From an uncultured Acetatifactor sp. (GTDB lineage: Bacteria > Bacillota > Clostridia > Lachnospirales > Lachnospiraceae), in assembly GCA_910585805.1 (NCBI GenBank), contig CAJUFB010000118.1, positions 1 to 11,071 on the forward strand: DNA of 11,071 bases, written 5' to 3'. The notes beneath the pieces are model-generated. The model did no database searches and was not told the DNA's origin. It worked only from the letters and a program-made list of their open reading frames with translations. Positions within the stretch are counted from its first letter, which is position 1, and each line of letters begins with the position of its first letter. Shown here in pieces: positions 1 to 6,385 of the stretch. The position numbers were made by a program, and so were the translations under genes.

Positions 1-1199
1 TCCGCCATGCGGCGGCTGGCACGCCCGGTGGGCGCCATCAGGGATATCTTCTTTTTGGGGAACAGCTTCCGGTAGGCCGCAAGGATTACTTTCAGCACCG
101 TGGTCTTGCCCGTTCCGGGGGATCCAGTGATGATAGATAAGTTGTACTGGAAAGCCGTCCGCACTGCCGCCTCCTGCTTTGCCGCAGTCTGCAGCCCCAG
201 CTCATTTTTTACCGATGCAAGCACGGCATCCAAGTTCCCCTCCATGGGGAGGTTCCCTGCCAGCCGCTTTGCAATCTCCCGGGCAGTGGCATCCTCCTGG
301 GTGAATGCTGCAGGGGTGTAGATGCACCCTTTCGCGGAGACTGCTTTGCCGCCCAGTATCATTTCTTCCAATGCTTTGTCAACCTCCCCTTCCCGGACGC
401 GCATCGCAGGCAGGGGGGCCATCTCATTCAGGAGCCGCAGGGCTTCCTTATACAGTTCCTCTTTTTCAAGGTAGAGGTGGCCGCCGTTCCCTTTCGCCTC
501 CGTCAGTGCGCAGTGGAGGGCGCCCGTTATGCGCATGGGGTCATGGGGCCTGTTTTCCGTCTTCTGCACGATGGCGTCCACCCGCCGGAACCCGAACCCC
601 GGCATCCGGCAGAGCTCAAAGGGGCTCTTCCGCAGGATGTCCAGGCAGGCAGGGCCGAAGTGCTCATAGATCTTCTGCGCTGTTTTTGGCGTCAGCTTAA
701 AAGGGGCCAGAAGCGCCATGATGTCCCGGAGCATCCTGCTCTCCTGATAGGATGCTTTGATGTCCTGGAGCCTGTTCTCTGTGATGCCCCGGATCTCCAG
801 CAGCCGCTCCGGAGCCTTTTCCAGGATGTCCAGGGTGCCCACGCCGAACCGGGCCACGATCTGGGCGGCGGTCTTCTCCCCGATGCCCTTTATCAGCCCG
901 GAGCCCAGGTAGGCCAGCACCCCTTCCTCTGTCCTCTGCACGATCTCACGGCACTGCTCCACCTGGAGCTGCAGGCCGTACTTGCTGTCCACCCATTCCC
1001 CTTCCAGCTCCAGCTCCACTGCGTCCGTCATGGGGATGTTGTAGCCCACGGCGGTGAAGCGGATCAGGTGGTCCCGGTAGCGCCTCCTGTCCCTGGCTTC
1101 TGCCGGGACGGTGGTGTCGGATGTCCTGACCGACACGATGCAGTACCTGTTCGCCGGGTTGGAGAAGATGGTGCCATCATATTTCCCTATATAGCCCAT
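1..1199 (-). CDS. recD2: RecD2-type ATP-dependent DNA helicase (partial, C-terminus beyond window)
   Basis: Superfamily 1B 5'-3' DNA helicase of the RecD2 type, acting in DNA repair or recombination without RecBC. The start ATG at 1199 follows AAGGAGG with ideal spacing. The frame stays open for 399 codons to the window edge, where the rest of the motor is missing. Residues about 1-95 fit the small N-terminal domain of RecD2. Residues about 94-160 carry helix-hairpin-helix repeats (GLIKGIGEKTA, LLEIRGITENRL), with another near PFELCRMPGFGFRRVDAI. Then come the glutamine-containing segment GLQTAAKQEA, Walker A GSPGTGKT at 359-366 and motif Ia APTGRA at 389-394. The N-terminal extension separates it from RecD of RecBCD. 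It is last in a leftward run after the YqaJ nuclease and the small membrane peptide, and its ribosome binding site abuts the upstream stop codon, so coupled translation and a joint recombination role are likely. Confidence 0.95.
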   Translation of the reverse strand, partial: MGYIGKYDGTIFSNPANRYCIVSVRTSDTTVPAEARDRRRYRDHLIRFTAVGYNIPMTDAVELELEGEWVDSKYGLQLQVEQCREIVQRTEEGVLAYLGSGLIKGIGEKTAAQIVARFGVGTLDILEKAPERLLEIRGITENRLQDIKASYQESRMLRDIMALLAPFKLTPKTAQKIYEHFGPACLDILRKSPFELCRMPGFGFRRVDAIVQKTENRPHDPMRITGALHCALTEAKGNGGHLYLEKEELYKEALRLLNEMAPLPAMRVREGEVDKALEEMILGGKAVSAKGCIYTPAAFTQEDATAREIAKRLAGNLPMEGNLDAVLASVKNELGLQTAAKQEAAVRTAFQYNLSIITGSPGTGKTTVLKVILAAYRKLFPKKKISLMAPTGRASRRMA

Positions 1200-1202
1200 T
1201 TT

Positions 1203-1388
1203 TTACCTCCTTGTGTCGTTGGGCCAACGTGTCCCGCTGACCATTATGATGTTTCCTGCCAGCAGGGCCCCGGCCAGGGGAGCAAATACCACAATCCACC
1301 CCCATCCGGCTATCCCCGCCAGCTTCAATGCCGCCAGAAGCAGGGAAGCTGCCCCTGCGGCACATATGCCTTTTCTGATTTCCCGCAT
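1203..1388 (-). CDS. Small two-helix membrane protein (61 aa), unknown function
   Basis: A 61-residue protein starting MREIRKG, with two hydrophobic stretches at about residues 8-26 and 29-51, a positive N-terminus and a charged C-terminal tail (RWPNDTRR). It is probably a two-pass membrane protein with both ends in the cytoplasm. I chose the ATG at 1388 because AGGAG lies about 7 bases upstream. An in-frame ATG at 1478 would add a 30-residue hydrophilic leader, but its ribosome binding site is poorer. The stop overlaps the region holding the RecD2 ribosome binding site. Short hydrophobic proteins of this layout are common in clostridial phages and conjugative elements, but no function is assigned. 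A role in the recombination operon cannot be read from the sequence. Confidence 0.7.
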   Translation of the reverse strand: MREIRKGICAAGAASLLLAALKLAGIAGWGWIVVFAPLAGALLAGNIIMVSGTRWPNDTRR

Positions 1389-1410
1389 TTCTGTCTCCTG
1401 TCTTTCCGTT

Positions 1411-1497
1411 TTATTGGCCTTTTTGCCGCCCTGGACTTTCCATGGCTCCTCCCGGCGCCTGTTCTGCGCCGTCCCCATCCTCGTGTTCCTGCTTCAT
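1411..1497 (-). CDS. Possible 28-aa coupling peptide overlapping the YqaJ stop
   Basis: An ATG at 1497 overlaps the TGA of the YqaJ-like gene in an ATGA arrangement and follows GGAGG at about 9 bases, the geometry of translational coupling. It encodes only 28 hydrophilic residues (starting MKQEHEDGDGAEQAPGG) and ends at TAA, 22 bases before the membrane peptide start. It could carry ribosomes across the gap to that gene, be a real micropeptide, or be chance. No domain is recognisable. Confidence 0.25.
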   Translation of the reverse strand: MKQEHEDGDGAEQAPGGAMESPGRQKGQ

Positions 1498-2573
1498 GCG
1501 GCCTCGCCTCCGGCTTCCACAATGTCGCTGGCTTTCACATAGAACCTCCGGGATTCCGATACGGTGACGAACTGCCCGTAGATCTCCGGGTGCAGGAGCT
1601 TCAGCCTCATCAGGCTATCCTTGTCAACCATGGGCTTACGGACGGGGTTATAGGTCACGGTATAACGCTTCCCGTCCCTGTCGCAGACTGCAGTGCAGCC
1701 CCTCCCCATCTCCGCAGCCAGTATGGCCTGCAGCCTCTGGAGTTCATCCTTCAGCTTCTTTGTGAACTTCTCCGCATCCTTCTTTTCCTCCTGGAGCTGG
1801 ACGTAGCGCATCAGATTGGATGCCATCTGCCCCTTCAGGGAGACTGCGGGCAGCTTTGTGTCTGCCGGGCCGCAGTGCCGGCTGATGCTCTCCAGGATCA
1901 CGTCCCCGTCCTCCAGGTAGGGCGGCGGCACTTTTTTCTGCACATGCCCCTCCCAGAACTGCCGCTCCAGGAATATCATCTCCTCCTCATAGACGGCATC
2001 CCTGCGGATCTCCCGGATGACGGCCTCATCCTCCGTGTTGCCGTAGAGGCAGCAGAAGAATACCCGGTCAATGTCCGTCACTGCCATGTAGTGACGTCCC
2101 TGGGCCTCGTAGTAGGGCGGAACAATTTCTTTTCCATCCCTCCACCAGTGGTCTTTTGCGTTGTAGTTGGTTGTCTTGATCTCCAGGATGGCCCTCGTGC
2201 CGTCCGGCATGGTGATGAAGCTGTCCACGTCAGCCAGCATGAAGCGGTGGACGGGGTGCTGGAACATCTTTTTGACCTGGTAGACCTCAAAGCCGGTCTT
2301 GCGCCGGAAGATTTCCGCCACCAGGCCTTCCAGCAGGTTCCCCATCTCCATGGCCACCCAGTTTCCCTCGTATCCTTCCACTTCCGCTATGCCCAGCTTG
2401 TCATAGTAGACGTCCCTTGCCGTGCGGAAAGGGGAGATGCCCATGAGGGCCGCCACATCGCTGCCGCCGATCCCTAAACGGCGGTATTCCAGCCACTGCT
2501 CCCGGGACAGGCTTTCCGTTTCTGTCAGCACAAGGGGGCTGTACCTTTTCCTCTCCTGTGTGGTCTCTGCCAT
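1494..2573 (-). CDS. YqaJ-family phage-type recombination exonuclease
   Basis: A 359-residue protein of the YqaJ/lambda-exonuclease group (PD-(D/E)XK fold). Such enzymes resect double-strand ends to give the 3' single strands used by an annealing protein. Visible motifs are RLGIGGSDVAALMGISPF (residues about 32-49), the E82 region GNLLEGLVAE, D115 in FMLADVDSF, E131 and K133 in ILEIKTT, and Q158 in PYYEAQGRHYM. Residues about 240-300 are charged and probably coiled-coil. The length fits YqaJ proteins carrying a C-terminal extension. The ATG at 2573 follows AAGGAGG, which lies inside the end of the preceding 69-aa ORF. It is upstream of RecD2 in the same leftward run and downstream of leader RNA A, so that leader may control the recombination operon. 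A single-strand annealing partner (RecT/Erf type) is not in the window. Confidence 0.92.
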   Translation of the reverse strand: MAETTQERKRYSPLVLTETESLSREQWLEYRRLGIGGSDVAALMGISPFRTARDVYYDKLGIAEVEGYEGNWVAMEMGNLLEGLVAEIFRRKTGFEVYQVKKMFQHPVHRFMLADVDSFITMPDGTRAILEIKTTNYNAKDHWWRDGKEIVPPYYEAQGRHYMAVTDIDRVFFCCLYGNTEDEAVIREIRRDAVYEEEMIFLERQFWEGHVQKKVPPPYLEDGDVILESISRHCGPADTKLPAVSLKGQMASNLMRYVQLQEEKKDAEKFTKKLKDELQRLQAILAAEMGRGCTAVCDRDGKRYTVTYNPVRKPMVDKDSLMRLKLLHPEIYGQFVTVSESRRFYVKASDIVEAGGEAA

Positions 2574-2576
2574 AGG

Positions 2577-2786
2577 TCAGTACCTCCTTCCGGCCCTGCG
2601 GGGGAGGGAGGCGGTGCCTACTGCGGCATAGTGGCTGCGGTGCCTCAAATCGGCTTCCATGCCCGCTTTCCTGCAGACAGCTTCCCTGGCAGGGAACCTT
2701 GCTGCTGCCCTTTCCGGGGACAGCAAAGCCCTTGTCTGCCGGCTCCTGCTGGTACTCCTGTTCGTGTTCCTGCTGTTTCTGCTCAT
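2577..2786 (-). CDS. Small Arg/Ser-rich ORF (69 aa) ahead of YqaJ
   Basis: The ORF starts MSRNSRNTNRSTSRSRQ and ends LPRRAGRRY. It is very basic and low in complexity at its N-terminus. A purine-rich ribosome binding site (AGGAAGG, about 8 bases from the ATG at 2786) supports it, as does its position: its TGA is 3 bases from the YqaJ ATG, and its last codons contain the YqaJ ribosome binding site. The frame stays open upstream to 3116 through the leader RNA, but there the codons look random, so only the last 69 codons are proposed. It matches no family I know. It may be a short DNA- or RNA-binding protein, a coupling ORF, or non-coding leader with an accidental frame. Confidence 0.4.
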   Translation of the reverse strand: MSRNSRNTNRSTSRSRQTRALLSPERAAARFPAREAVCRKAGMEADLRHRSHYAAVGTASLPRRAGRRY

Positions 2787-2931
2787 TCTTTCTGCCTTCC
2801 TTTCTTTTTTATTCCTCAAAGCCGCTGTGGGCGTTTGGGCGGTCTCTTTGTGTCCGCTGTGTCTGCCGCAGGGCATTATGGCGACTTCTGCCTCCAAGCA
2901 TGTCTGCGTGGCTGTCCGGATTGCTGCACAC

Positions 2932-3004
2932 AAAAAAGGCAGGGACAGAACCGGGCGAAAAGCCTGTTGTCCACGGCTTCCCGTGGACCCGGTCCATTCC
3001 TGCC
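2932..3004 (-). terminator. Rho-independent terminator ending leader RNA A
   Basis: GGCAGG at 2938-2943 pairs with CCTGCC at 2999-3004. CCGGG at 2951-2955 can pair with CCCGG at 2988-2992. An apical stem GTCCACGG/CCGTGGAC spans 2969-2988 with a 4-base loop. Reading leftward the hairpin is followed directly by six T. It lies between promoter A and the YqaJ operon, so it would either end a free RNA or act as an attenuator. Confidence 0.7.
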
Positions 3005-3215
3005 ATATGCGGCATCCCTGCCGTTTTGTGATAGCTTCTGGTTTATGCACGGACTCCGTGCGGAATAAGAAAGCCAGCAGCCCGCCGCCCAAAGGGCAGA
3101 GTGGTACTACTGGCACATGGATACAAACTTAACAGCGTGTGCAATGCGGATGTATGTCCGCTCTCCGGATAGGTTATCCGGAATCCCATGTGGGATACGC
3201 ACAAAAATCAATTAC
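2932..3215 (-). ncRNA. Structured leader RNA A with terminal hairpin
   Basis: Predicted transcript of about 284 nt, from about 7 bases after the promoter -10 box to a U6 tract. Near its 5' end a helix TGTGC/GCACA (3199-3203 with 3138-3142) encloses three hairpins: TCCCA/TGGGA (3184-3195), TCCGGATA/TATCCGGA (3164-3182) and GCGGA/TCCGC (3146-3161). Further hairpins follow, for example GCACGGA/TCCGTGC near 3047-3061. The RNA ends in a long hairpin (2938-3004) and six U residues. Leader B near 8142-8388 shares the blocks at 3195-3212 and 3121-3147, the terminal hairpin and the layout. Between the copies several helices keep pairing while the bases change, which argues for a selected RNA fold. It could be a cis-acting attenuator for the YqaJ-RecD2 operon or a separate small RNA. 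I do not recognise the family. Confidence 0.6.
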
Positions 3216-3221
3216 AATGAC

Positions 3222-3250
3222 AGTTTAGCACAATATATTGAGTCTGTCAA
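3222..3250 (-). promoter_or_regulatory. Sigma-A promoter for leader RNA A
   Basis: On the minus strand a perfect -35 box TTGACA (3245-3250), a 17-base spacer and a -10 box TAAACT (3222-3227). The same architecture with the same spacing recurs at 8395-8423. It reads leftward into leader A and the YqaJ-RecD2 genes. Confidence 0.8.
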
Positions 3251-3273
3251 TGTTTAAACACAATATATAGTGC
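3229..3273. promoter_or_regulatory. Two CACAATATAT boxes in and upstream of promoter A
   Basis: The plus strand shows CACAATATATTG inside the promoter spacer (3229-3240) and CACAATATATAG just upstream of the -35 box (3259-3270). Both are nearly palindromic, with 30-base spacing, close to three helical turns. A third box, CACAATATATAG, sits in the spacer of promoter B (8402-8413). The placement suggests operators for a shared repressor, but some of the similarity may simply reflect duplication of the promoter. Confidence 0.45.
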
Positions 3274-3319
3274 TTTGTGTTTTGGTGTGCTAATATCTAA
3301 TAGCATCTAAAACTACATG

Positions 3320-4540
3320 TCACGCCCTTTCTGCCTCCTTTCCCTCCAGATCCGACAGGCTGATCTGGACGGGCTGCTCCCTCTCCTCTTTCTCCCTCTC
3401 CTGCCGCTTTTGCTCCAGCTGGGCAATCCGCTCCTTTCCCAGCCACCTGTCCGCATGGTGCTTGTCCAGGCTGAATTCTTTCAGGCTCCCATACCCATCT
3501 TTCAGGAGCTTCTTCTCCAGGCGCTTTATTGCCGCCTCCTGTGTCTTTTCCCTTCTTTCCTTTTTTGCGTTTTCCTCCAACTTCTCCATGTCGGATGCAT
3601 GCACCACCTGGATGCCGCTGCGGATGTCCTCCAGATCCTGCACCAGGTCACGGGACTCCCTGCGCTCTGCCCGGATGTCCAGCACCTCGACTGAAAATTC
3701 CTTTCCATAGTATTCGGCATTGGACAGCTGGCAGGAATACTCCAGCCTGACATCCCGCCCTATCCTTTCCTGGCACAGCTTCACGCAGACCCTGCAGATG
3801 TCCATGCTCACCGGATGGGAGAACAGCTTCCGCCCACGGATGATGCTGGTGTCCACCTGTCCCTCGAACAGCGTCCCGTCCAGGTCGCTCCGCTGGCACC
3901 TTATCTTCAGGTCATAGAAGACATTTCCTTTCTTCTCGTCCAACTCATGCCCCAGGATTGGACACAGGCCGCCGCATCGCCTCTCGCCGCATCGGTATGG
4001 GTCATAATGCATCTGCCATTCCTGGGTGTCCCTGTCGAAAATCATATGTTCCCTGCAGACACGGCCGCCTCTCTGCCGGCTAAATTCCATCCCTTTCTCC
4101 TGGATTTCCTCTTCATGGAGCTTCTGCAGCTCCTCCACGCTCCCCTCATAGCAGTATTCCTCTGCTGTCATGTGCACCTCGCACCAGAAGCAGGTTGACG
4201 GGTTCCTCTGGAGATACCCGTGCCGGAAACTGCAGCCGGGCTTCTCATAAGGGCAGCACACTGTAGCCCTGTCATTTTCAAATGTCCAGCTGATGTCCCT
4301 GCAGCTTAGGCCGCTCTGGCACTGCCGCCCCTTGCACAGCAGCCCGCAGCGTGTCCTGAATGTCTGTTCACGGATCCACTTCCGCTCAAAGACGAATCCA
4401 CCATGATAATTGTCCAGGCTCTTCCCGCCTCCATAGTTGTCTTTCAGCACGGTATAATCCGGGTGGTTCTCCACCGTGTAGCCTGCCGCCAGGAGCCCCT
4501 GGGTCAGCAGGTTCTGCTTGAATTTTTGTTTCTCTTCCAT
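3320..4540 (-). CDS. Cysteine-rich protein of unknown function, copy A (406 aa)
   Basis: I do not recognise this family. The start ATG (4540) follows AAGGAGAG. The protein is soluble, with no signal peptide or membrane segment. Cysteines cluster in the first two thirds: C65, C69, C74, C80, CC at 95-96, C103, C117/C120 followed by H123 (FWCEVHM), C162 (CREHMIFDR), C184/C189/C193 in a segment ending GLCPILGHEL, and C249/C252/C256 (DICRVCVKLC). These look like several zinc sites or structural knuckles. Residues about 285-390 are charged helices, probably coiled coil, ending in an acidic tail. Copy B at 6576-7796 has the same length and aligns without gaps at about 78% identity by hand count. The best-conserved parts are the CREHMIFDRDTQEW region through the DICR motif and the C-terminal helices. 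It lies downstream of the Rpn nuclease and just upstream of promoter A. A nucleic-acid or metal-binding role is inference. Confidence 0.85.
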   Translation of the reverse strand: MEEKQKFKQNLLTQGLLAAGYTVENHPDYTVLKDNYGGGKSLDNYHGGFVFERKWIREQTFRTRCGLLCKGRQCQSGLSCRDISWTFENDRATVCCPYEKPGCSFRHGYLQRNPSTCFWCEVHMTAEEYCYEGSVEELQKLHEEEIQEKGMEFSRQRGGRVCREHMIFDRDTQEWQMHYDPYRCGERRCGGLCPILGHELDEKKGNVFYDLKIRCQRSDLDGTLFEGQVDTSIIRGRKLFSHPVSMDICRVCVKLCQERIGRDVRLEYSCQLSNAEYYGKEFSVEVLDIRAERRESRDLVQDLEDIRSGIQVVHASDMEKLEENAKKERREKTQEAAIKRLEKKLLKDGYGSLKEFSLDKHHADRWLGKERIAQLEQKRQEREKEEREQPVQISLSDLEGKEAERA

Positions 4541-4652
4541 GCCGCTCTCCTTCCCGTTGATTTACAGCTGTGTGCTGTCCGGATCCAGCGGAACGCCAAA
4601 AATGGTAATGACAGCAGGTGCCCATGGCTGTGGAAATGCCTGCCCGGACAGA

Positions 4653-4692
4653 AAGCCAGCCAGAATGCCTTTCCCCGGCATCTGGCTGGCTT
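4653..4692 (-). terminator. Strong hairpin between Rpn gene and Cys-rich copy A
   Basis: A 12-bp arm AAGCCAGCCAGA (4653-4664) pairs with TCTGGCTGGCTT (4681-4692), extended by TGCC/GGCA after a one-base bulge, with a 7-base loop. Reading leftward it is followed by TTTCTGT, a weak U tract; reading rightward by a C/T-rich run ending in six T (4705-4710). It could end the Rpn transcript or act in both directions. The stretch 4541-4839 otherwise shows no convincing gene. Confidence 0.5.
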
Positions 4693-4737
4693 CCCTTTGC
4701 TCCCTTTTTTGCTCATAAAATCTGCACCCAAAATGCA

Positions 4738-4754
4738 CGCTTATCTGATAAGCG
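4738..4754. repeat. 17-bp perfect inverted repeat (operator or hairpin)
   Basis: CGCTTATC, one central T, GATAAGCG. As DNA this is a perfect dyad suited to a dimeric repressor. As RNA read leftward it gives a CGCTTA/TAAGCG hairpin followed nine bases later by four T, which could be a terminator for the Rpn gene. Confidence 0.4.
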
Positions 4755-4839
4755 GCTGGGGCTTTTTCCTGTCCCCCTCGGAAACATCCAGCACATCCAT
4801 GGAATGCTCAGCAGACCATCCGGCCTTTTCCATAAGGTT

Positions 4840-5724
4840 TTAGGTGTTCTTCAGCAAGGTGGAAATCCGGTTTTCCTCTGCTGCAACACGTTCCTTCTCC
4901 ATCGCTTTCTCCGCTGCCCCCCGTTTCATTTCCTCCAGAGCCAAACATACATTAATCGCCTCCTTGTCTTTTTCCATATCCAGATTTACACCTGCGTATG
5001 CGTTCAGTACGTCTGCCTCTGCCCGCCCCAGGTGCCGGAACCCTTCATCTGCCTCCACGGTTTCCCAAAGCCTGTCGACATCCTGTGAATACTTGATGAA
5101 TGACAGCACCTCTTTCAGGGATGTATGGAATTTTTCAAAGTCGCTGTCCTTTATGGATGCCAGGGCGATCAGGTTGATTTTATAATCCGGCACCAGCGCA
5201 AGGACCCTGGCATCCTGCTCCCCGAACATCTCATGGAGGGACATCGGCCCGTCCCATTCCCTGGCAGAGAAATACACCACCAGTGTCACTACAGGCAGGA
5301 TCCTGCCCTGCTTCATGAAACCTGACAGGCACCCATCCCCATCGGCTCCCCTGCAATCGCTGGAACACCGGTGGGAAGCCACAGCACCGGACACCGGTTC
5401 TGTATACTGGAAAGCATCGTATACCATATTCTCTGCCAGCATCACATCATAGATATCCGGCTGTGCCTCTACTGCCAAGAGCAGATACGCCGCACGCCCG
5501 TCCGTCATGGCAATCAGCGACTCCATCACGCCGCCTGTCCCCTGCGCCAGCTGGCCGTCCCCGTCCTGTCCTCCATAGAGGGCTTCCGCCTCACAGATAT
5601 CCAGCTCCTCCAGGCTGTGCGGGCCTATAACCTGTCTGCCGCCATGTATATAATAGTTGAGCAGGTCGGCAAAGATATGTTTCTGACCCATGTATTTTGT
5701 TATAACGTTTTCTTTTACACCCAA
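4840..5724 (-). CDS. Rpn family recombination-promoting nuclease (PD-(D/E)XK)
   Basis: Rpn proteins are PD-(D/E)XK nucleases, once labelled putative transposases, that promote recA-independent recombination; some act in phage defence. The family pattern is visible in D20 (KHIFAD), PHSLEELD at 35-42, and LLLAVEAQPDIYDVMLAENM (81-100) with E86 and Q88 of the catalytic E-x-Q, followed by YDAFQY and VVTLVVYFS (145-153). The start is TTG at 5724 with AGGAGGAG six bases upstream; no ATG lies nearer than codon 12. Residues about 112-135 form an unusual loop with cysteines (ASHRCSSDCRGADGDGC). The C-terminus stops at a charged helix and lacks the SLDEIA/LSLDEL tail common in Lachnospiraceae members; such a tail is found alone at 6096-6368. 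Active-site residues look intact. Confidence 0.85.
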   Translation of the reverse strand: MGVKENVITKYMGQKHIFADLLNYYIHGGRQVIGPHSLEELDICEAEALYGGQDGDGQLAQGTGGVMESLIAMTDGRAAYLLLAVEAQPDIYDVMLAENMVYDAFQYTEPVSGAVASHRCSSDCRGADGDGCLSGFMKQGRILPVVTLVVYFSAREWDGPMSLHEMFGEQDARVLALVPDYKINLIALASIKDSDFEKFHTSLKEVLSFIKYSQDVDRLWETVEADEGFRHLGRAEADVLNAYAGVNLDMEKDKEAINVCLALEEMKRGAAEKAMEKERVAAEENRISTLLKNT

Positions 5725-5783
5725 AGTCTTCTCCTCCTGTCCTGTGCCGCACCTCCGGCATCTGTTTTCCTACTGTAAACAGC

Positions 5784-6011
5784 ATGCCCTGGATGCGTCT
5801 CTTTAAGCTGTACTTTCCTTTCTTTCTGCTGCATGCAGGCTCTGCCGCAGGCCTGCTCATCCGGTTCCGCCAGGGAGAATTGAACCAGATTCTCGGGAAG
5901 GCCCCGAACCTTGCGGATATCCGCAGTGTGGACCTCAGTCAGGTTGCGGAAGAGCCCGGGGAAGACTACCTCTGTTTCCTGATGGACTGGTATCATTCAA
6001 TCAGGAATTAG
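5784..6011 (+). pseudogene. Orphan rightward coding fragment (up to 75 aa)
   Basis: The last 50 codons, ending QVAEEPGEDYLCFLMDWYHSIRN before TAG at 6009-6011, have protein-like composition and codon use, and are more convincing than the overlapping minus-strand frame. The first 25 codons (MPWMRLFKLYFPFFLLH) look random, and the ATG at 5784 has no ribosome binding site. I read this as the C-terminal remnant of a rightward gene cut by rearrangement, probably beginning near 5850. The family is not recognised. It faces the Rpn genes, which suggests a junction here. Confidence 0.35.
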
Positions 6012-6026
6012 GCAATGGTAGGCAAA

Positions 6027-6060
6027 TAGGACATATAGTTTTCATCTGCTATATGCCCTA
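6027..6060 (-). terminator. Hairpin downstream of the Rpn remnant
   Basis: An 11-of-12 bp stem (6027-6038 with 6049-6060, one A/C mismatch) and a 10-base loop, 35 bases past the stop of the Rpn fragment reading leftward. The U tract is short (TTT), so termination may be weak. It also lies 15 bases after the stop of the rightward fragment. Confidence 0.4.
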
Positions 6061-6095
6061 TCGCTGCTATATCTGATTTTGATTGATATGGCTGG

Positions 6096-6368
6096 CTACG
6101 CCAGCTGCATAACCTCAGCTTCCAGTTCCCTTAATTCGTCTAATGATAATGAGGGAAGACACAGCGCAATTTCATCAAGCGACAGTTTTCCCATTTTTAT
6201 CATCCTTTCTGCAGTTTCGCGGTCTGCATCGTGTCTTTCGCTTTTGATAAATGATTTCATTATCTGTTCTTCATCAAACAAATTCATCATAATCTTGACC
6301 ACCTCCTTTTCCCTGTCAGGCAGATATAATACGAAGATTCTTATAATATAACCTATGAAAACTTCCAG
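6096..6368 (-). pseudogene. 5'-truncated Rpn nuclease: C-terminal tail only
   Basis: The open frame runs from just after a TAA at 6369-6371 to TAG at 6096. From about VLYLPDREKEVVKIM onward it matches the C-terminal part of Lachnospiraceae Rpn proteins, ending SLDEIALCLPSLSLDELREL and EVMQLA. The nuclease domain is missing, so as an Rpn gene it is broken. A short protein could still be made: codons for EKEV form AAAGGAGG, spaced 9-11 bases from ATG at 6290, giving 64 residues starting MMNLFDEEQIMKSF. Some Rpn genes are reported to produce a small C-terminal protein from an internal start that restrains the full-length nuclease. Whether this fragment does the same for the Rpn at 4840-5724, which lacks such a tail, is speculation. 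Confidence 0.7.
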
Positions 6369-6385
6369 TTACCTTTAGCCGATTG

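Noticed and set aside
477..2477. Long rightward open frame of 666 codons
   Set aside because: It lies antisense to RecD2 and YqaJ, which have clear motifs and ribosome binding sites. Its product is His/Pro/Leu-rich with no domain, a shadow caused by G+C-rich codons.
2577..3116. Leftward 179-codon frame through leader A
   Set aside because: The upstream 110 codons cross the terminator hairpin and have random composition. Only the last 69 codons have a ribosome binding site, so only those are listed.
2659..3132. Rightward hydrophobic frame resembling a membrane protein
   Set aside because: Leu/Phe richness comes from reading the complement of purine-rich DNA. There is no ribosome binding site, and it opposes the promoter and RNA element.
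2932..3215. Leader A as a T-box or known riboswitch
   Set aside because: I do not see the T-box NGGUGGNA bulge or other aptamer cores I can recognise, and the downstream genes are not metabolic or tRNA-synthetase genes.
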